From Oscillospiraceae bacterium (GTDB lineage Bacteria > Bacillota > Clostridia > Oscillospirales > Acutalibacteraceae): DNA of 64,000 bases. The translations under genes were made by a program, and so were the position numbers. The notes beneath the pieces are model-generated. The model saw only the letters and a program-made list of their open reading frames with translations. It had not been told where the DNA came from and did not search any database. The stretch's first letter is position 1. Each line of letters starts with the position of its first letter. The stretch spans positions 115,862 through 179,861 of the forward strand of contig SVOW01000005.1 of assembly GCA_015066175.1 (NCBI GenBank), written 5' to 3'. This document shows positions 29,758 to 39,535 of the stretch, piece after piece.

Positions 29758-29895
29758 AAATTCATCCTCCTGATTTTTCTTTTTGTGAAATAAAAACTTC
29801 AGGCAAGGAACAACCTGAAAATTTTTCTCAAATAGATTATACAACTAATATTTTGAATAGTCAATGAATTTTTTGGGAAAAACACAATATTTTGA

Positions 29896-31239
29896 TTATT
29901 TTTTTATAATTATACAATTTTTTGCCGAATAATATTGCAAATTCTTTATTACATCTTCATCGATTTTTTCCCCGCCTGCAATCACAGATACAGCGGGCGG
30001 ACATCCGACGCTTGACAAAGCAAGCACTTTTCCGCAACATTTTTCCACAGAAAGCACCTGATTACAGCTCATCGCTGCTTCACGTATAGACATAACTTTT
30101 TCCGGATGGGGAATTTCCGGCGGAATTTCATTGATTTTATCCCTTTTTGCAATTTTCAGCAATGTTTTTTCAATCTGATTTATTTCTTCATCATTCAGGG
30201 CAGGGGTGAACATCATTACAACAAAGTCCTTGTCGCAGAATTCATATTCAATTCCTGAAGAAGAAAGTTTTTCTGCAAAATCGTTGCCGTAATAGCCGTA
30301 ACTTTTTGCATCGATTGTAATTTTAAGCGGTTCTTTTTCAGTTAATATATATCCGTTTGATTTGAGATTTATTTTTAGATTCTCAATCTTTTTTGCAAAA
30401 CTCTTAAGATCATCTCTGAATTTTTCTGCAAGATATCTGTTTGCAATATCAAGAGATTGCAAAATCAGATATGAAGGGCTTGTTGAGCCGAAAAGAGCCA
30501 ACGCATTTTTTGCGTTTTCAGCAAAAAGAGATGGTGCGATTCTGTTTATGTGCAGGTAAGCACCGCCTGTCAGTACAGGAAGAGTTTTGTGTGCTGAATC
30601 ACAGCACATATCAGCACCTGCATCAATAGGGTGTAACGATTCAGGCAGAAATCTTAGATAAGCACCGTGCGCATTGTCAACAATCAGCAGAACACCGTTT
30701 TCTTTACATATATGTGAAATAGCTTTTATATCAATGGTGTTTCCTAAATAGTCAGGGGAAGTGACATAAACTGCTGTAGGTTTTCTGTCAGCTTTCATAA
30801 AACTTTCTCTCAGTTTTTCGGGAGTAATGTTGCATGAAAGGTAAGTCTGACCCTTTTCAGGGTAAAGCCATTCAACATCAAAATCAAGCAAAACAGCCGC
30901 ACTCAGAAAACTTTTATGTGCATTTCTTCCTGCGAAAATGAGAGGTTTTTCGTTTTTTTCTTTTGCGTACAAACAAATGAGATAAAGCATTGCTCTTATG
31001 CAAAGTGAAGAACCCTCTGTAGAATAGAGGGTTTTGCATCCGAAAAGTTCACCTGCGTTTTTTTCGCTTTCATTTATTATGCCGTCAGCTTCATATAAAC
31101 TGTCAGCACCGTTAATTTCGGTGATATCAAATTTTTCGAAACCCAGCAGATTTTTACCTTTATGGCCGGGCATATGAAGTCGCAGAGCGTTTTTCTCTGC
31201 ATATTGACAAACAAAATCATAAATTGGTGTTTTCATCAT
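29896..31239 (-). CDS. Orn/Lys/Arg decarboxylase-family PLP enzyme
   Basis: LHMPGHKGKNLLGFEKFDITEINGADSLYEADGIINESEKNAGELFGCKTLYSTEGSSLCIRAML; CDSAHKTLPVLTGGAYLH PLP-lysine motif. Confidence 0.92.
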   Translation of the reverse strand: MMKTPIYDFVCQYAEKNALRLHMPGHKGKNLLGFEKFDITEINGADSLYEADGIINESEKNAGELFGCKTLYSTEGSSLCIRAMLYLICLYAKEKNEKPLIFAGRNAHKSFLSAAVLLDFDVEWLYPEKGQTYLSCNITPEKLRESFMKADRKPTAVYVTSPDYLGNTIDIKAISHICKENGVLLIVDNAHGAYLRFLPESLHPIDAGADMCCDSAHKTLPVLTGGAYLHINRIAPSLFAENAKNALALFGSTSPSYLILQSLDIANRYLAEKFRDDLKSFAKKIENLKINLKSNGYILTEKEPLKITIDAKSYGYYGNDFAEKLSSSGIEYEFCDKDFVVMMFTPALNDEEINQIEKTLLKIAKRDKINEIPPEIPHPEKVMSIREAAMSCNQVLSVEKCCGKVLALSSVGCPPAVSVIAGGEKIDEDVIKNLQYYSAKNCIIIKK

Positions 31240-32612
31240 TAATCACCTGAAAAAGCTCTGTTAACAGCCACGGCAATAGCGCATTCCATTCTCTTTCTGA
31301 AAAGTTCACAGCCGTATTTGTAAATGCCTTTTATTGAGCCTGTTGCATGGTATGCGTTTGCAGCACAACCGCCTGAACAATAAAGCTTTGCCCAGCAATC
31401 GTGGCAGTCAGGTCTTGCATAAACATTGCATGAAAGGAATTCTTCCTGAATAGCAGTGTTGTCAACGCCGTTCCATATATCACCAAGCTTGAATTTTTCA
31501 TCACCTACAAACTGATGGCAGGGATATAAATCACCCCAGGGAGTAACAGCCATATATTCTGTGCCCGAACCGCAGCCGGAAATTCTCTTATAAATGCAGG
31601 GTCCGCCTGTAAGGTCAATCATATAGTGATAAAAAGTGAAGGGTTTGCCTTCCTTATCTTTTTCAAGCATAAGCTCAGCCAGTTTTTCGTATTGTTCTTT
31701 CACGATGGGCATATCTTCTTCAGTAAGTTCAGAAGGGTCGCCTTTTGCACAAACAACAGGCTCCATGCTCAATTCAGTAAAACCGAGGTCGAGCATCTGC
31801 TTGATATCATTGAGAAAATCAGGGTTTGCGTGAGTGAAAGTGCCACGCATATAATAATCTTTTCCGCCACGTGCTTCAACAAGCTTCTGGAATTTGGGCA
31901 CAATCTTTTCCCAACTTCCGTTGCCTGCATAGTCAACACGGTAACGGTCGTGTATTTCTTTTCTTCCGTCAAGGCTTAAAACAACGTTGCTCATCTCTTT
32001 GTTGGCAAATTCAATCACGTCATCGTCAATAAGCATTCCGTTTGTGGTAAGTGTAAAACGGAAGTTTTTGTTATGTTCTTTTTCAATACTTCTTGCATAT
32101 TCAACCATCTGTTTCACAACGTCAAAGTTCATCAGCGGTTCACCGCCGAAGAAGTCAACTTCAAGGTTTCTTCTTGAACCTGAATTTGCAACAAGGAAAT
32201 CAAGAGCCTGCTTGCCTGTTTCAAAGCTCATCAGAGCTCTGTCGCCGTGGTATTTACCCTGGCTTGCAAAGCAGTATTCGCAGTTTAAGTTGCAAGTGTG
32301 TGCAATATGGATGCAAAGAGCCTTGATAACGCCTGATGTTTTAGCTTTCAGGTCACCGGCTTTGCTTTCAAAAGTATCGGGAGTGAAAAGTTTATTGTTG
32401 TTTTTAAGGCTTTCAACCTGACAGAAACATTCTTCAATATCTTTAACATCAACATCTGAATATTTATCTTTCAAAGAAGAAATGATATCTTCTTTTTTGT
32501 TGTTTTCAAACATTGCAATTATGTCATAGGCAATTTCATCTACAACGTGTACAGAGCCTGAGCAGATATCAAGCACGATATTGTATCCTGCCATTTTGAA
32601 TTGATGTATCAT
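31239..32612 (-). CDS. scfB: SCIFF peptide maturase (thioether-forming radical SAM, SPASM domain)
   Basis: IHIAHTCNLNCEYCFASQGKYHG radical SAM CxxxCxxC; C-terminal Cys-rich CHDCWAKLYCSGGCAANAY; adjacent SCIFF precursor. Confidence 0.95.
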   Translation of the reverse strand: MIHQFKMAGYNIVLDICSGSVHVVDEIAYDIIAMFENNKKEDIISSLKDKYSDVDVKDIEECFCQVESLKNNNKLFTPDTFESKAGDLKAKTSGVIKALCIHIAHTCNLNCEYCFASQGKYHGDRALMSFETGKQALDFLVANSGSRRNLEVDFFGGEPLMNFDVVKQMVEYARSIEKEHNKNFRFTLTTNGMLIDDDVIEFANKEMSNVVLSLDGRKEIHDRYRVDYAGNGSWEKIVPKFQKLVEARGGKDYYMRGTFTHANPDFLNDIKQMLDLGFTELSMEPVVCAKGDPSELTEEDMPIVKEQYEKLAELMLEKDKEGKPFTFYHYMIDLTGGPCIYKRISGCGSGTEYMAVTPWGDLYPCHQFVGDEKFKLGDIWNGVDNTAIQEEFLSCNVYARPDCHDCWAKLYCSGGCAANAYHATGSIKGIYKYGCELFRKRMECAIAVAVNRAFSGD

Positions 32613-32637
32613 AAGAATCTCCTTTATATGAAAAAAC

Positions 32638-32654
32638 GCCGCCGAAAAGGCGGC
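32638..32654 (-). terminator. Hairpin/terminator or attenuator between scfA and scfB
   Basis: GCCGCC-gaaaa-GGCGGC, T-run on the minus strand. Confidence 0.65.
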
Positions 32655-32669
32655 ATTTAGTCGTTTGAA

Positions 32670-32822
32670 TTATTTGCTCTCTTTAGTGCTTTCACACTGC
32701 TGGTTAGCGATACCGCAGCTTGTTTTGCAAGCAGACTGGCAAGATGTCTGGCATTCACCACAACCGCCGTTCTTTGCGCTGTCGCAGAGATTACGTGTTT
32801 CAAGAGTTTTGATGTGTTCCAT
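32670..32822 (-). CDS. scfA: SCIFF RiPP precursor peptide (50 aa)
   Basis: Minus-strand translation MEHIKTLETRNLCDSAKNGGCGECQTSCQSACKTSCGIANQQCESTKESK; RBS ggagg; upstream of scfB; missing from the ORF track because <60 aa. Confidence 0.95.
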   Translation of the reverse strand: MEHIKTLETRNLCDSAKNGGCGECQTSCQSACKTSCGIANQQCESTKESK

Positions 32823-32852
32823 GATAGTTACCTCCACAAAATTGATGTGATA

Positions 32853-32881
32853 ATTATATCACTATTTTTTTATCAAGTCAA
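32853..32881 (-). promoter_or_regulatory. Sigma-A promoter for scfA
   Basis: Minus strand TTGACT – 17 nt – TATAAT. Confidence 0.75.
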
Positions 32882-33052
32882 TACTTTTTAAAGTTACAGT
32901 AACGATTTGATTGTCTTGTGGATGAAGAATACAAATATGACGGAAAAATTTTGAATATTTTAATAATTTTTAACAATTTTTATTTACAAATGCTGTTTTT
33001 TATGGTAAATAATAATAGTAGACTTTTATTTTACCAAAAGGAGTTGTCTGAA

Positions 33053-34813
33053 ATGAAAAAGAAATTCAGGTCTGTAATCGCAATGCTTCTTGTGTTCACA
33101 ATGCTTTTTTCAGTGAGCGCATCAGCAACATTCGGAGTATCTGAAAAGCATAATGGTGCTATCAGAACCGCAACTGATATTGTTGGCGGTATTGTTGATG
33201 GTGCTATTGCATTTTTAGGTGTTCTTACTCCTACACCCGATTGGCCTACAATTGATGAATATTTTGCAGGCGAAAGTGAAAACTTCTATGAAGGCACAAC
33301 AAACTTCATTGACGAGCCTGCGGAAGGTGCAAAATGGTCTCTCGGCTTCGGTAACGAAAGCCTTGTTCCCGAAAACCTCAGATCAGGCGAAAAGAAATAT
33401 TATACAGGCGGATATTTCACACAGAAGGTAAGCGGTGTTCTTGACGGCGATGACCAGAGAGCAAATGCAATTGCTCTTAATGACGGCTCAGGCAGAGGCA
33501 CAACTATCTTTGCAGCAATCGATGGTATCGGTGTAGGTAACACTGACGTGCGTGCTATCAGAGCTGCTGTTGAAGCAAAGCTTGAAGCAAAGGGTATCAA
33601 GAGCGATATCAATGCTATCAATATCAATGCAACACATTGCCATACAGTATGCGATACACAGGGCATAGGTATTGACCTTATCCTTAAAATTTTCCGTAGC
33701 TTCCTTACATGGCTTCCTTTCATTGATGCTCAGAGATCTATTGACCTTGAATTCCTTGATGTTATGATTGACAAAGCATCAGATGCAATTGTTGAAGCAT
33801 ATGAAAATATGGAAACAGGTAAACTTTACTATTTTGAATCAGTAGGTATCGGTAAAGATGAAGGAAAAGGCACATATCTTGATGACGAATATTCATATCT
33901 CCACAACAAGAGATACGACACAGAAGGTTATCAGCACACATGGGCTTGCTTCAAATTTGTTCCCGACAACGCTGCTTCAAAAGCAACTATCTTTGCAAAC
34001 ATCGGTGCACATCCCACAACAATTGAAAGAGATACAACTCTTGTTTCATCTGACTTCCCCAACTACATGGAGAAAAAGATTAACGAATCAGGCATGAACT
34101 TTATGTTTGTTCAGGGTGCACAGTCTCCCATTTCAGTGAATAAAGGCGGAGTTCAGACACAGTCAGTTCTTGATGAAGTTGCAGAAGAAGTTGCAGCAAA
34201 ACCTGAAGCTGTAGGCTATGAAACACCTATGATTCTTGGTTATGAATATGCAAGACTTATTCTTGAAGCTCAGGATAAAGCGGTAGAAGTTGAACCAATT
34301 CTCAATGTTAAAATGACAGAATATGCTGTGAAACTTGACAGAGGTCTTCTCAGCTACGGTGCAATAGAAGGCTTTATCGGCACAACAACAGTAAAAGATG
34401 AGGCAAGTTCAATAGGTTATTCAATCATCACAGAAGCAGGTTATATCGAAATCGGTAAGGATATCGTTCTTCTTACAGCACCCGGTGAACTTATTCCCCA
34501 GCTTGTTTACGGCAATGTTGTTTCAGCAGAGGATTCATATCTCGGCACTGAATGGACACTTCCCGTAACTTCAAGCCTTGTTCCCGAAGGAAAAACAGTT
34601 CTTGTAATGGGTCTTTGCAACGATGCTATCGGTTACATCGTTCCTGATAACGACTACGCACACTTTATTGCTGACTCACTCTGGGATATGGACGGCGCAG
34701 AAGATGTTTTCGGACCGTATCACAGACACTATGAAGAACTGCTCGCAACAGGCGGCACAGCAGCATCTTCAACAATCACAGCACTTAACGATCTTGTAAA
34801 AGAGTTTAACTAA
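33053..34813 (+). CDS. Secreted neutral/alkaline ceramidase-like protein
   Basis: Signal peptide MKKKFRSVIAMLLVFTMLFSVSASA; GGYFTQKVSGVLDGDDQRANAIALNDGSGRGTTIFAAIDGIG; INATHCHTVCDTQG His motif typical of the family N-terminus. Confidence 0.7.
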   Translation: MKKKFRSVIAMLLVFTMLFSVSASATFGVSEKHNGAIRTATDIVGGIVDGAIAFLGVLTPTPDWPTIDEYFAGESENFYEGTTNFIDEPAEGAKWSLGFGNESLVPENLRSGEKKYYTGGYFTQKVSGVLDGDDQRANAIALNDGSGRGTTIFAAIDGIGVGNTDVRAIRAAVEAKLEAKGIKSDINAININATHCHTVCDTQGIGIDLILKIFRSFLTWLPFIDAQRSIDLEFLDVMIDKASDAIVEAYENMETGKLYYFESVGIGKDEGKGTYLDDEYSYLHNKRYDTEGYQHTWACFKFVPDNAASKATIFANIGAHPTTIERDTTLVSSDFPNYMEKKINESGMNFMFVQGAQSPISVNKGGVQTQSVLDEVAEEVAAKPEAVGYETPMILGYEYARLILEAQDKAVEVEPILNVKMTEYAVKLDRGLLSYGAIEGFIGTTTVKDEASSIGYSIITEAGYIEIGKDIVLLTAPGELIPQLVYGNVVSAEDSYLGTEWTLPVTSSLVPEGKTVLVMGLCNDAIGYIVPDNDYAHFIADSLWDMDGAEDVFGPYHRHYEELLATGGTAASSTITALNDLVKEFN

Positions 34814-34838
34814 TTTAAAAACGAACGGAGATATTTTT

Positions 34839-35735
34839 GTGAAATATTTTCTCGGCATTGACGGCGGCGGTACTAAAACTACCGCTGCCGTATCAGATGA
34901 AAACGGTAATATCCTTCTTAAAAAAACAGGCAAAACAATCAACTTTTATTCAGTTGGTATGGAAAAAGCAAGGGAGAATCTTCTTGCTGTAATAGATGAA
35001 ATTTATAAAGAAATAGGTCAGGTTACATTCGATGGTGTTTTTGTTGGATGTTCTGCACTTGACAGAGAAGCAGATGAAGAAACTCTTGAAAATCTCTGTG
35101 GCGGAATAAAAGCAAAAAAAATCAGAATGGACAGTGACCTTTTTGTTGCTTTAAAGTCAGTTGAAAACGCGGTGTGTCCTTGTGTTGCAATCTGCGGCAC
35201 AGGCTCAATGGCAATAGGCGAAGACGAAAATGGTGAAATTAAATTCAAAGGCGGATGGGGGCATATTCTCGGTGATGAAGGCTCAGGATATGTTATAAGC
35301 CTTAATGCACTCAAATGCTGTGCAACTTTCTGTGATACAGGAGAAGAAAGCGTTCTTCTTGAAAAAGCAAAAGAATATTTTAACGTGTCAGATTTCAGGC
35401 AGGCTATTGATATTATCTATTCACCTGAAACAACGAAAGATGTTATTGCAGGTTTTGTTCTGAAAGTAAGAGAAGCAGCACACGAGGGAGATTATATTGC
35501 AGAGAGCATAATTGTAAATGAATCGCATAATTTCGCAAGAACTGTTTTATGTCTTCTTGCAGAAATAAAAAAATCTTCAGTGCTTGCTCTTTATGGCGGA
35601 ATTTTCCAGCACGACCAACTTTTCAGGGAAACTTTTATTGAAGATATTAACGAAGTCTTTCCTGAACTGACAATTCAACTTCTTGACGTACCGCCTGAAG
35701 AAGGGGCATTAAAAATAGCGAGGGGATTAAATTGA
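34839..35735 (+). CDS. BadF/BadG-type ATPase, N-acetylglucosamine kinase-like
   Basis: YFLGIDGGGTKTTAAVSDENG; AICGTGSMAIGEDENGEIKFKGGWGHILGDEGSGY. Confidence 0.92.
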   Translation: MKYFLGIDGGGTKTTAAVSDENGNILLKKTGKTINFYSVGMEKARENLLAVIDEIYKEIGQVTFDGVFVGCSALDREADEETLENLCGGIKAKKIRMDSDLFVALKSVENAVCPCVAICGTGSMAIGEDENGEIKFKGGWGHILGDEGSGYVISLNALKCCATFCDTGEESVLLEKAKEYFNVSDFRQAIDIIYSPETTKDVIAGFVLKVREAAHEGDYIAESIIVNESHNFARTVLCLLAEIKKSSVLALYGGIFQHDQLFRETFIEDINEVFPELTIQLLDVPPEEGALKIARGLN

Positions 35736-36469
35736 AAACTTATCTGAAATATATCGAAAATTTTAAAAATGTAGTTGAAAAAATTGAAACAAAAGAAGCA
35801 CCGAATATCGAAAAAGCGGCTTCACTTTTCAGTGACACATTGATGTCGGGCAAAAAGATTTTTCTTTTCGGCACAGGCCATTCACATATGCTTTCTGAAG
35901 AACTTTTCTACAGAGCAGGAGGTCTTGTGAATATTCAGCCTGTTCTTGTTGAACCGTTGATGCTTCACATTTCTGCATCACAGAGCACTCTTGAAGAACG
36001 TGTTGAAGGTTATGCTGAAAGAATTTTTGCAGATTACGGAATGCGCGAAGGCGATACAATTATTATCATTTCTAATTCAGGCAGAAACGGTGTTGTTGTT
36101 GATATGGCACTTCTCTGCAAAGAAAAAGGACTTAATGTTATCTGCCTTACAAACCTTGAACACACTTATGCAGGTCAGTCACGTCACAAGAGCGGGAAAA
36201 GACTTTGCGAAATTGCAGATATTGTTCTTGATAATTGCGGTTGTGTAGGCGATGCGTGCGTGGAAGTTGAAGGCGTTGAAGGCAAAATCTGCCCAACTTC
36301 CACATCAGCAGGTGCTTTGATTCTTAATGCGATTGTTGCAGAAGCAGTTGATATTTGTGCAAAGAAAGGCTTTATTGTTGAGCACTTCGCAAGTTCAAAT
36401 GTTGACGGCGGAGATGAAATCAACAACAGACTTATAGAAAAATACAAAAAGGAGATTAAACACCTTTGA
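35732..36469 (+). CDS. SIS-domain sugar isomerase-like protein (UPF0309-like)
   Basis: KIFLFGTGHSHMLSEELFYRAGG…IIIISNSGRNGVVVDMAL. Confidence 0.9.
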   Translation: MKTYLKYIENFKNVVEKIETKEAPNIEKAASLFSDTLMSGKKIFLFGTGHSHMLSEELFYRAGGLVNIQPVLVEPLMLHISASQSTLEERVEGYAERIFADYGMREGDTIIIISNSGRNGVVVDMALLCKEKGLNVICLTNLEHTYAGQSRHKSGKRLCEIADIVLDNCGCVGDACVEVEGVEGKICPTSTSAGALILNAIVAEAVDICAKKGFIVEHFASSNVDGGDEINNRLIEKYKKEIKHL

Positions 36470-38106
36470 TTTACCCTGTTCCTCAGAAAAATAATCTCAA
36501 CGGTAATATTATAGAAATTAATAGTGTAAAACTTTCAGGTGACTATACTGAAAAAGCAGAAAAGATTCTGTCTTCATATGATATTGACGTTTCTGACAAT
36601 GGCTTCAGTGTTGAAATTAAATTTGTCAACAGCAGAAAAACTACATATATTGAAGAAATCTGTAAACTTTGTAACGAAAAATATTTTATTACCGCAGATG
36701 AAAATAAAGTTCTGATTGAAGCTGCTACCACACGCGGTGCTTTCAGAGCATTAAACACTCTTGCAAAGTTAATAAAGAAAAACGAACTTAAAACAGGTGT
36801 GCTTGAAGATTATCCGCTTTTTGCAAAAAGGGGATATATTGAAGGGTTTTACGGCGATACATGGGAGCAGAGCAAGCGTCTTTCTGTTATGAGCCTTATG
36901 GCAAAATACGGAATGAACACTTTTTACTACGCACCTAAAGATGACGATTATCACCGCGAAAAATGGCGTGAGCCTTATCCCGAAAAAGAGCTTGGTGAAC
37001 TTAAAAATCTTTTTGATTATGCCTGCGAAAATGAACTTGATTTCTGCTGGTCAATCGGCCCCGGTCTTACATACAAATATACATCAGAAGAAGATTTTGA
37101 TTTGCTTATAAACAAAATCAGAAATGTTTATTCAATAGGTGTAAGAAATTTCGGACTTTTGCTTGATGATATCCCTGCTGATTTTCAGTATGAAGAAGAC
37201 TCAAAAGCATTTGACAGCACAGTTGATGCACATATTTACCTTGTAAATAAAACTTATAATGCACTTAAAGATTTTGATTCATCAATCAATCTTACCGTTT
37301 GCCCAACACAGTATTTCGGCGATGAAAACGGATATTATATTTCAAAATTCGGTTCATCAATTCCCGCAGATGTAAGCCTTTTTTGGACAGGCGCTGAAAT
37401 CTGCTCACGTGTGCAGACTGTAAGAGAAGCAGATGAATTTATGCGTTCAACCTGCCACAAACCTCTTTATTGGGATAATTTCCCCGTAAACGATGCGGAA
37501 ATGTTTCAGGAAATGCATATCGGTCCTTTAATCGGCAGAGACAAGGATTTATATAAGCATTGCGAAGGTATTATTTCAAACGTAATGGAATATGCTGAAT
37601 GTTCAAAAATTCCTTTGATGACAATTGCAGATTACCTGTGGAATCCGCTTTCTTATAATCCTGAAAATTCTCTTGACAATGCTCACGACGAAATGCTTGG
37701 AAATAATAAAGATTTGTTCTTCTATATTGCAGAGCATCTTGAAGTTTCCTGCCTTAACAGACATGCGTCTGCTTTTATGAGCGAAACTTTTGAGAAAATC
37801 AATTTCCACAAGGCTATAGGCGAAAAAGAAAAGTCACTTGAAATTTTCCGCAATTATATTGCAAAGTGCAGAGAATGCTTAAATCTTATCAGCGACACTT
37901 CTGTACCTCTTTTTGAGGAAATGGCAAAATGGGCAAAGAAATTTTCAATGTGTTGCGACTTGATGGATGCAATATATGCTATGCAGGAAAATCCTGATGA
38001 AGAAAAGAAAGCATATCTTGCAGATTTGCTGCAGAAATACAACTCCGATGCAGTTGTGCTCACAGGCTTCTGCCTGCGTGAAAATGCTGAAAAAACACTT
38101 AAATAA
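36466..38106 (+). CDS. GH84-type beta-N-acetylglucosaminidase, apparently cytoplasmic
   Basis: KRGYIEGFYGDTWEQSKRLSVMSLMAKYGMNTFYYAPKDDDYHREKWREPYP; GLLLDDIP catalytic Asp pair; no signal peptide; start overlaps preceding stop. Confidence 0.9.
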   Translation: MIYPVPQKNNLNGNIIEINSVKLSGDYTEKAEKILSSYDIDVSDNGFSVEIKFVNSRKTTYIEEICKLCNEKYFITADENKVLIEAATTRGAFRALNTLAKLIKKNELKTGVLEDYPLFAKRGYIEGFYGDTWEQSKRLSVMSLMAKYGMNTFYYAPKDDDYHREKWREPYPEKELGELKNLFDYACENELDFCWSIGPGLTYKYTSEEDFDLLINKIRNVYSIGVRNFGLLLDDIPADFQYEEDSKAFDSTVDAHIYLVNKTYNALKDFDSSINLTVCPTQYFGDENGYYISKFGSSIPADVSLFWTGAEICSRVQTVREADEFMRSTCHKPLYWDNFPVNDAEMFQEMHIGPLIGRDKDLYKHCEGIISNVMEYAECSKIPLMTIADYLWNPLSYNPENSLDNAHDEMLGNNKDLFFYIAEHLEVSCLNRHASAFMSETFEKINFHKAIGEKEKSLEIFRNYIAKCRECLNLISDTSVPLFEEMAKWAKKFSMCCDLMDAIYAMQENPDEEKKAYLADLLQKYNSDAVVLTGFCLRENAEKTLK

Positions 38107-38110
38107 TATT

Positions 38111-38150
38111 GACCCATCGGGCTGAAAAATCCGATGGGTTATACTTTTTC
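38111..38150 (+). terminator. Rho-independent terminator
   Basis: ACCCATCGG-gctgaaaaat-CCGATGGGT. Confidence 0.65.
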
Positions 38151-38220
38151 AAAAAATCTGATTTTAATGAAAAAATTTTACTGTTACATTTGTTTTATAT
38201 ATGAAGGGAGGTAAAAGCAG

Positions 38221-38700
38221 ATGAATTCATTTGGTACCGATGAATACATAACAGAAGTTGTAAAAGCATATAGCAATTCTTTGCTCAAAACAGCTTTTGC
38301 GATTTTAAAATCTGTTGATGATGCAGAAGACGTTGTGCAGGAAGTTTTTATTAAACTTATCAGTAAAAAACCGATTTTCAAAAGTAGTGAGCATGAAAAA
38401 GCATGGCTTTTGAGAGTGACAATAAATACTTCACGTAATCTGCTTAAATCATCATCACGTAAAAACCTTCCTCTCGAAGAAAATATACCTTTTTCATATG
38501 CTGAAAATATGGAATTATTATCTGTTGTGATGTCGCTTCCGGAACGATACAGAACAGTTATCCATCTTCACTATTATGAAGGGTATTCAATTAAAGAAAT
38601 TGCCTCCATAGTCCGGAAGCCTTCTGCAACAGTAGGAACACAACTTGCAAGAGGCAGAAAAATACTAAAAGAAATGCTGAAAGGAGATTACTCTGTATGA
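38221..38700 (+). CDS. ECF-type RNA polymerase sigma factor
   Basis: DDAEDVVQEVFIKLISKKPIFKSSEHEKAWLLRVTINTSRN…LPERYRTVIHLHYYEGYSIKEIASIVRKPSATVGTQLARGRKIL. Confidence 0.94.
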   Translation: MNSFGTDEYITEVVKAYSNSLLKTAFAILKSVDDAEDVVQEVFIKLISKKPIFKSSEHEKAWLLRVTINTSRNLLKSSSRKNLPLEENIPFSYAENMELLSVVMSLPERYRTVIHLHYYEGYSIKEIASIVRKPSATVGTQLARGRKILKEMLKGDYSV

Positions 38701-39479
38701 ATTTTAAAGATAAATACAAAGATGAAATCAACAAAATCTGTTTCGACTCAGATTTTGAAACCGAAACGGCAGCATTAATGGGAATGGCGGCAAACCAAAA
38801 AGGAGAAAACAATATGTCCGGTAAAAAAACTTTTAAAATTATTCTTGTTGCTACTATAGTTGTCGCGATTCTTTCAACTTCTGTTTTTGCTTTTTCATAT
38901 TTTCTTTCTGCCAGAGATGTTGCTGAGCATTTTGGTAACAGTGATGCTGTTGATTCTTTCGCCAAAAAAGAAAAAGGAGAAATATTCTCTGTTACAGATA
39001 AAGGCTATACCGTATCATTCCTTGGTCAGAGTGAAGGCAAAGATTTTGTTGATGTCAATGGAATTGATGCAAATTGCAGTTATTTTGTAATTTCAGTTGC
39101 AAAAGAAGATGGCACACCTCTTTCAATCAATGACGGAAATCCTTTGGGACTTTCTGTTGTTGTAGAGGGTTATCCTGCTTGGAAAGTAAATTCATGGTCT
39201 TTAGGCACATCAGCACAAGGTTTTGAAGAAAATGGTGTTCTTTACTATCTTTATGAATGTGTAAGCCTTGAAATTTTCGCAGAAAAAAATGTCTATCTTG
39301 CTGTGTATGAAGGCTTTGCTCCCACAACTGAAATAATAACAATGAGCGAAGATGGTACGTTTGATTTTGCAGATGATTACGATGGCTTCAAAGCAATGTT
39401 CAGACTTCCTCTTGATAAAGAGAAAGCCAACCCCGAAAAAGCAGAAGAAATAATTTCATCTGTTATTAATGCAGGCTGA
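38697..39479 (+). CDS. Single-TM protein, probable anti-sigma factor partner
   Basis: 4-bp overlap with the sigma gene; short cytoplasmic N-terminus; TM FKIILVATIVVAILSTSVFAFSYFL; extracytoplasmic domain. Confidence 0.65.
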   Translation: MNFKDKYKDEINKICFDSDFETETAALMGMAANQKGENNMSGKKTFKIILVATIVVAILSTSVFAFSYFLSARDVAEHFGNSDAVDSFAKKEKGEIFSVTDKGYTVSFLGQSEGKDFVDVNGIDANCSYFVISVAKEDGTPLSINDGNPLGLSVVVEGYPAWKVNSWSLGTSAQGFEENGVLYYLYECVSLEIFAEKNVYLAVYEGFAPTTEIITMSEDGTFDFADDYDGFKAMFRLPLDKEKANPEKAEEIISSVINAG

Positions 39480-39495
39480 TTACTGAAAATCAAAA

Positions 39496-39535
39496 CTCCT
39501 CTGAATCTTTTGCGATTCAGAGGAGAATTTTTTTA
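39496..39535. terminator. Terminator between convergent genes
   Basis: CTCCTCTGAATC-ttttgc-GATTCAGAGGAG-aattttttt. Confidence 0.8.

Noticed and set aside
31626-32421. Plus-strand ORFs opposite scfB
   Set aside because: scfB is unambiguous on the minus strand
32665-32850. 61-aa plus-strand ORF MNYLLSLVLSHCWLAIPQ…
   Set aside because: Opposite strand of the SCIFF precursor, which has correct RBS, promoter and family sequence
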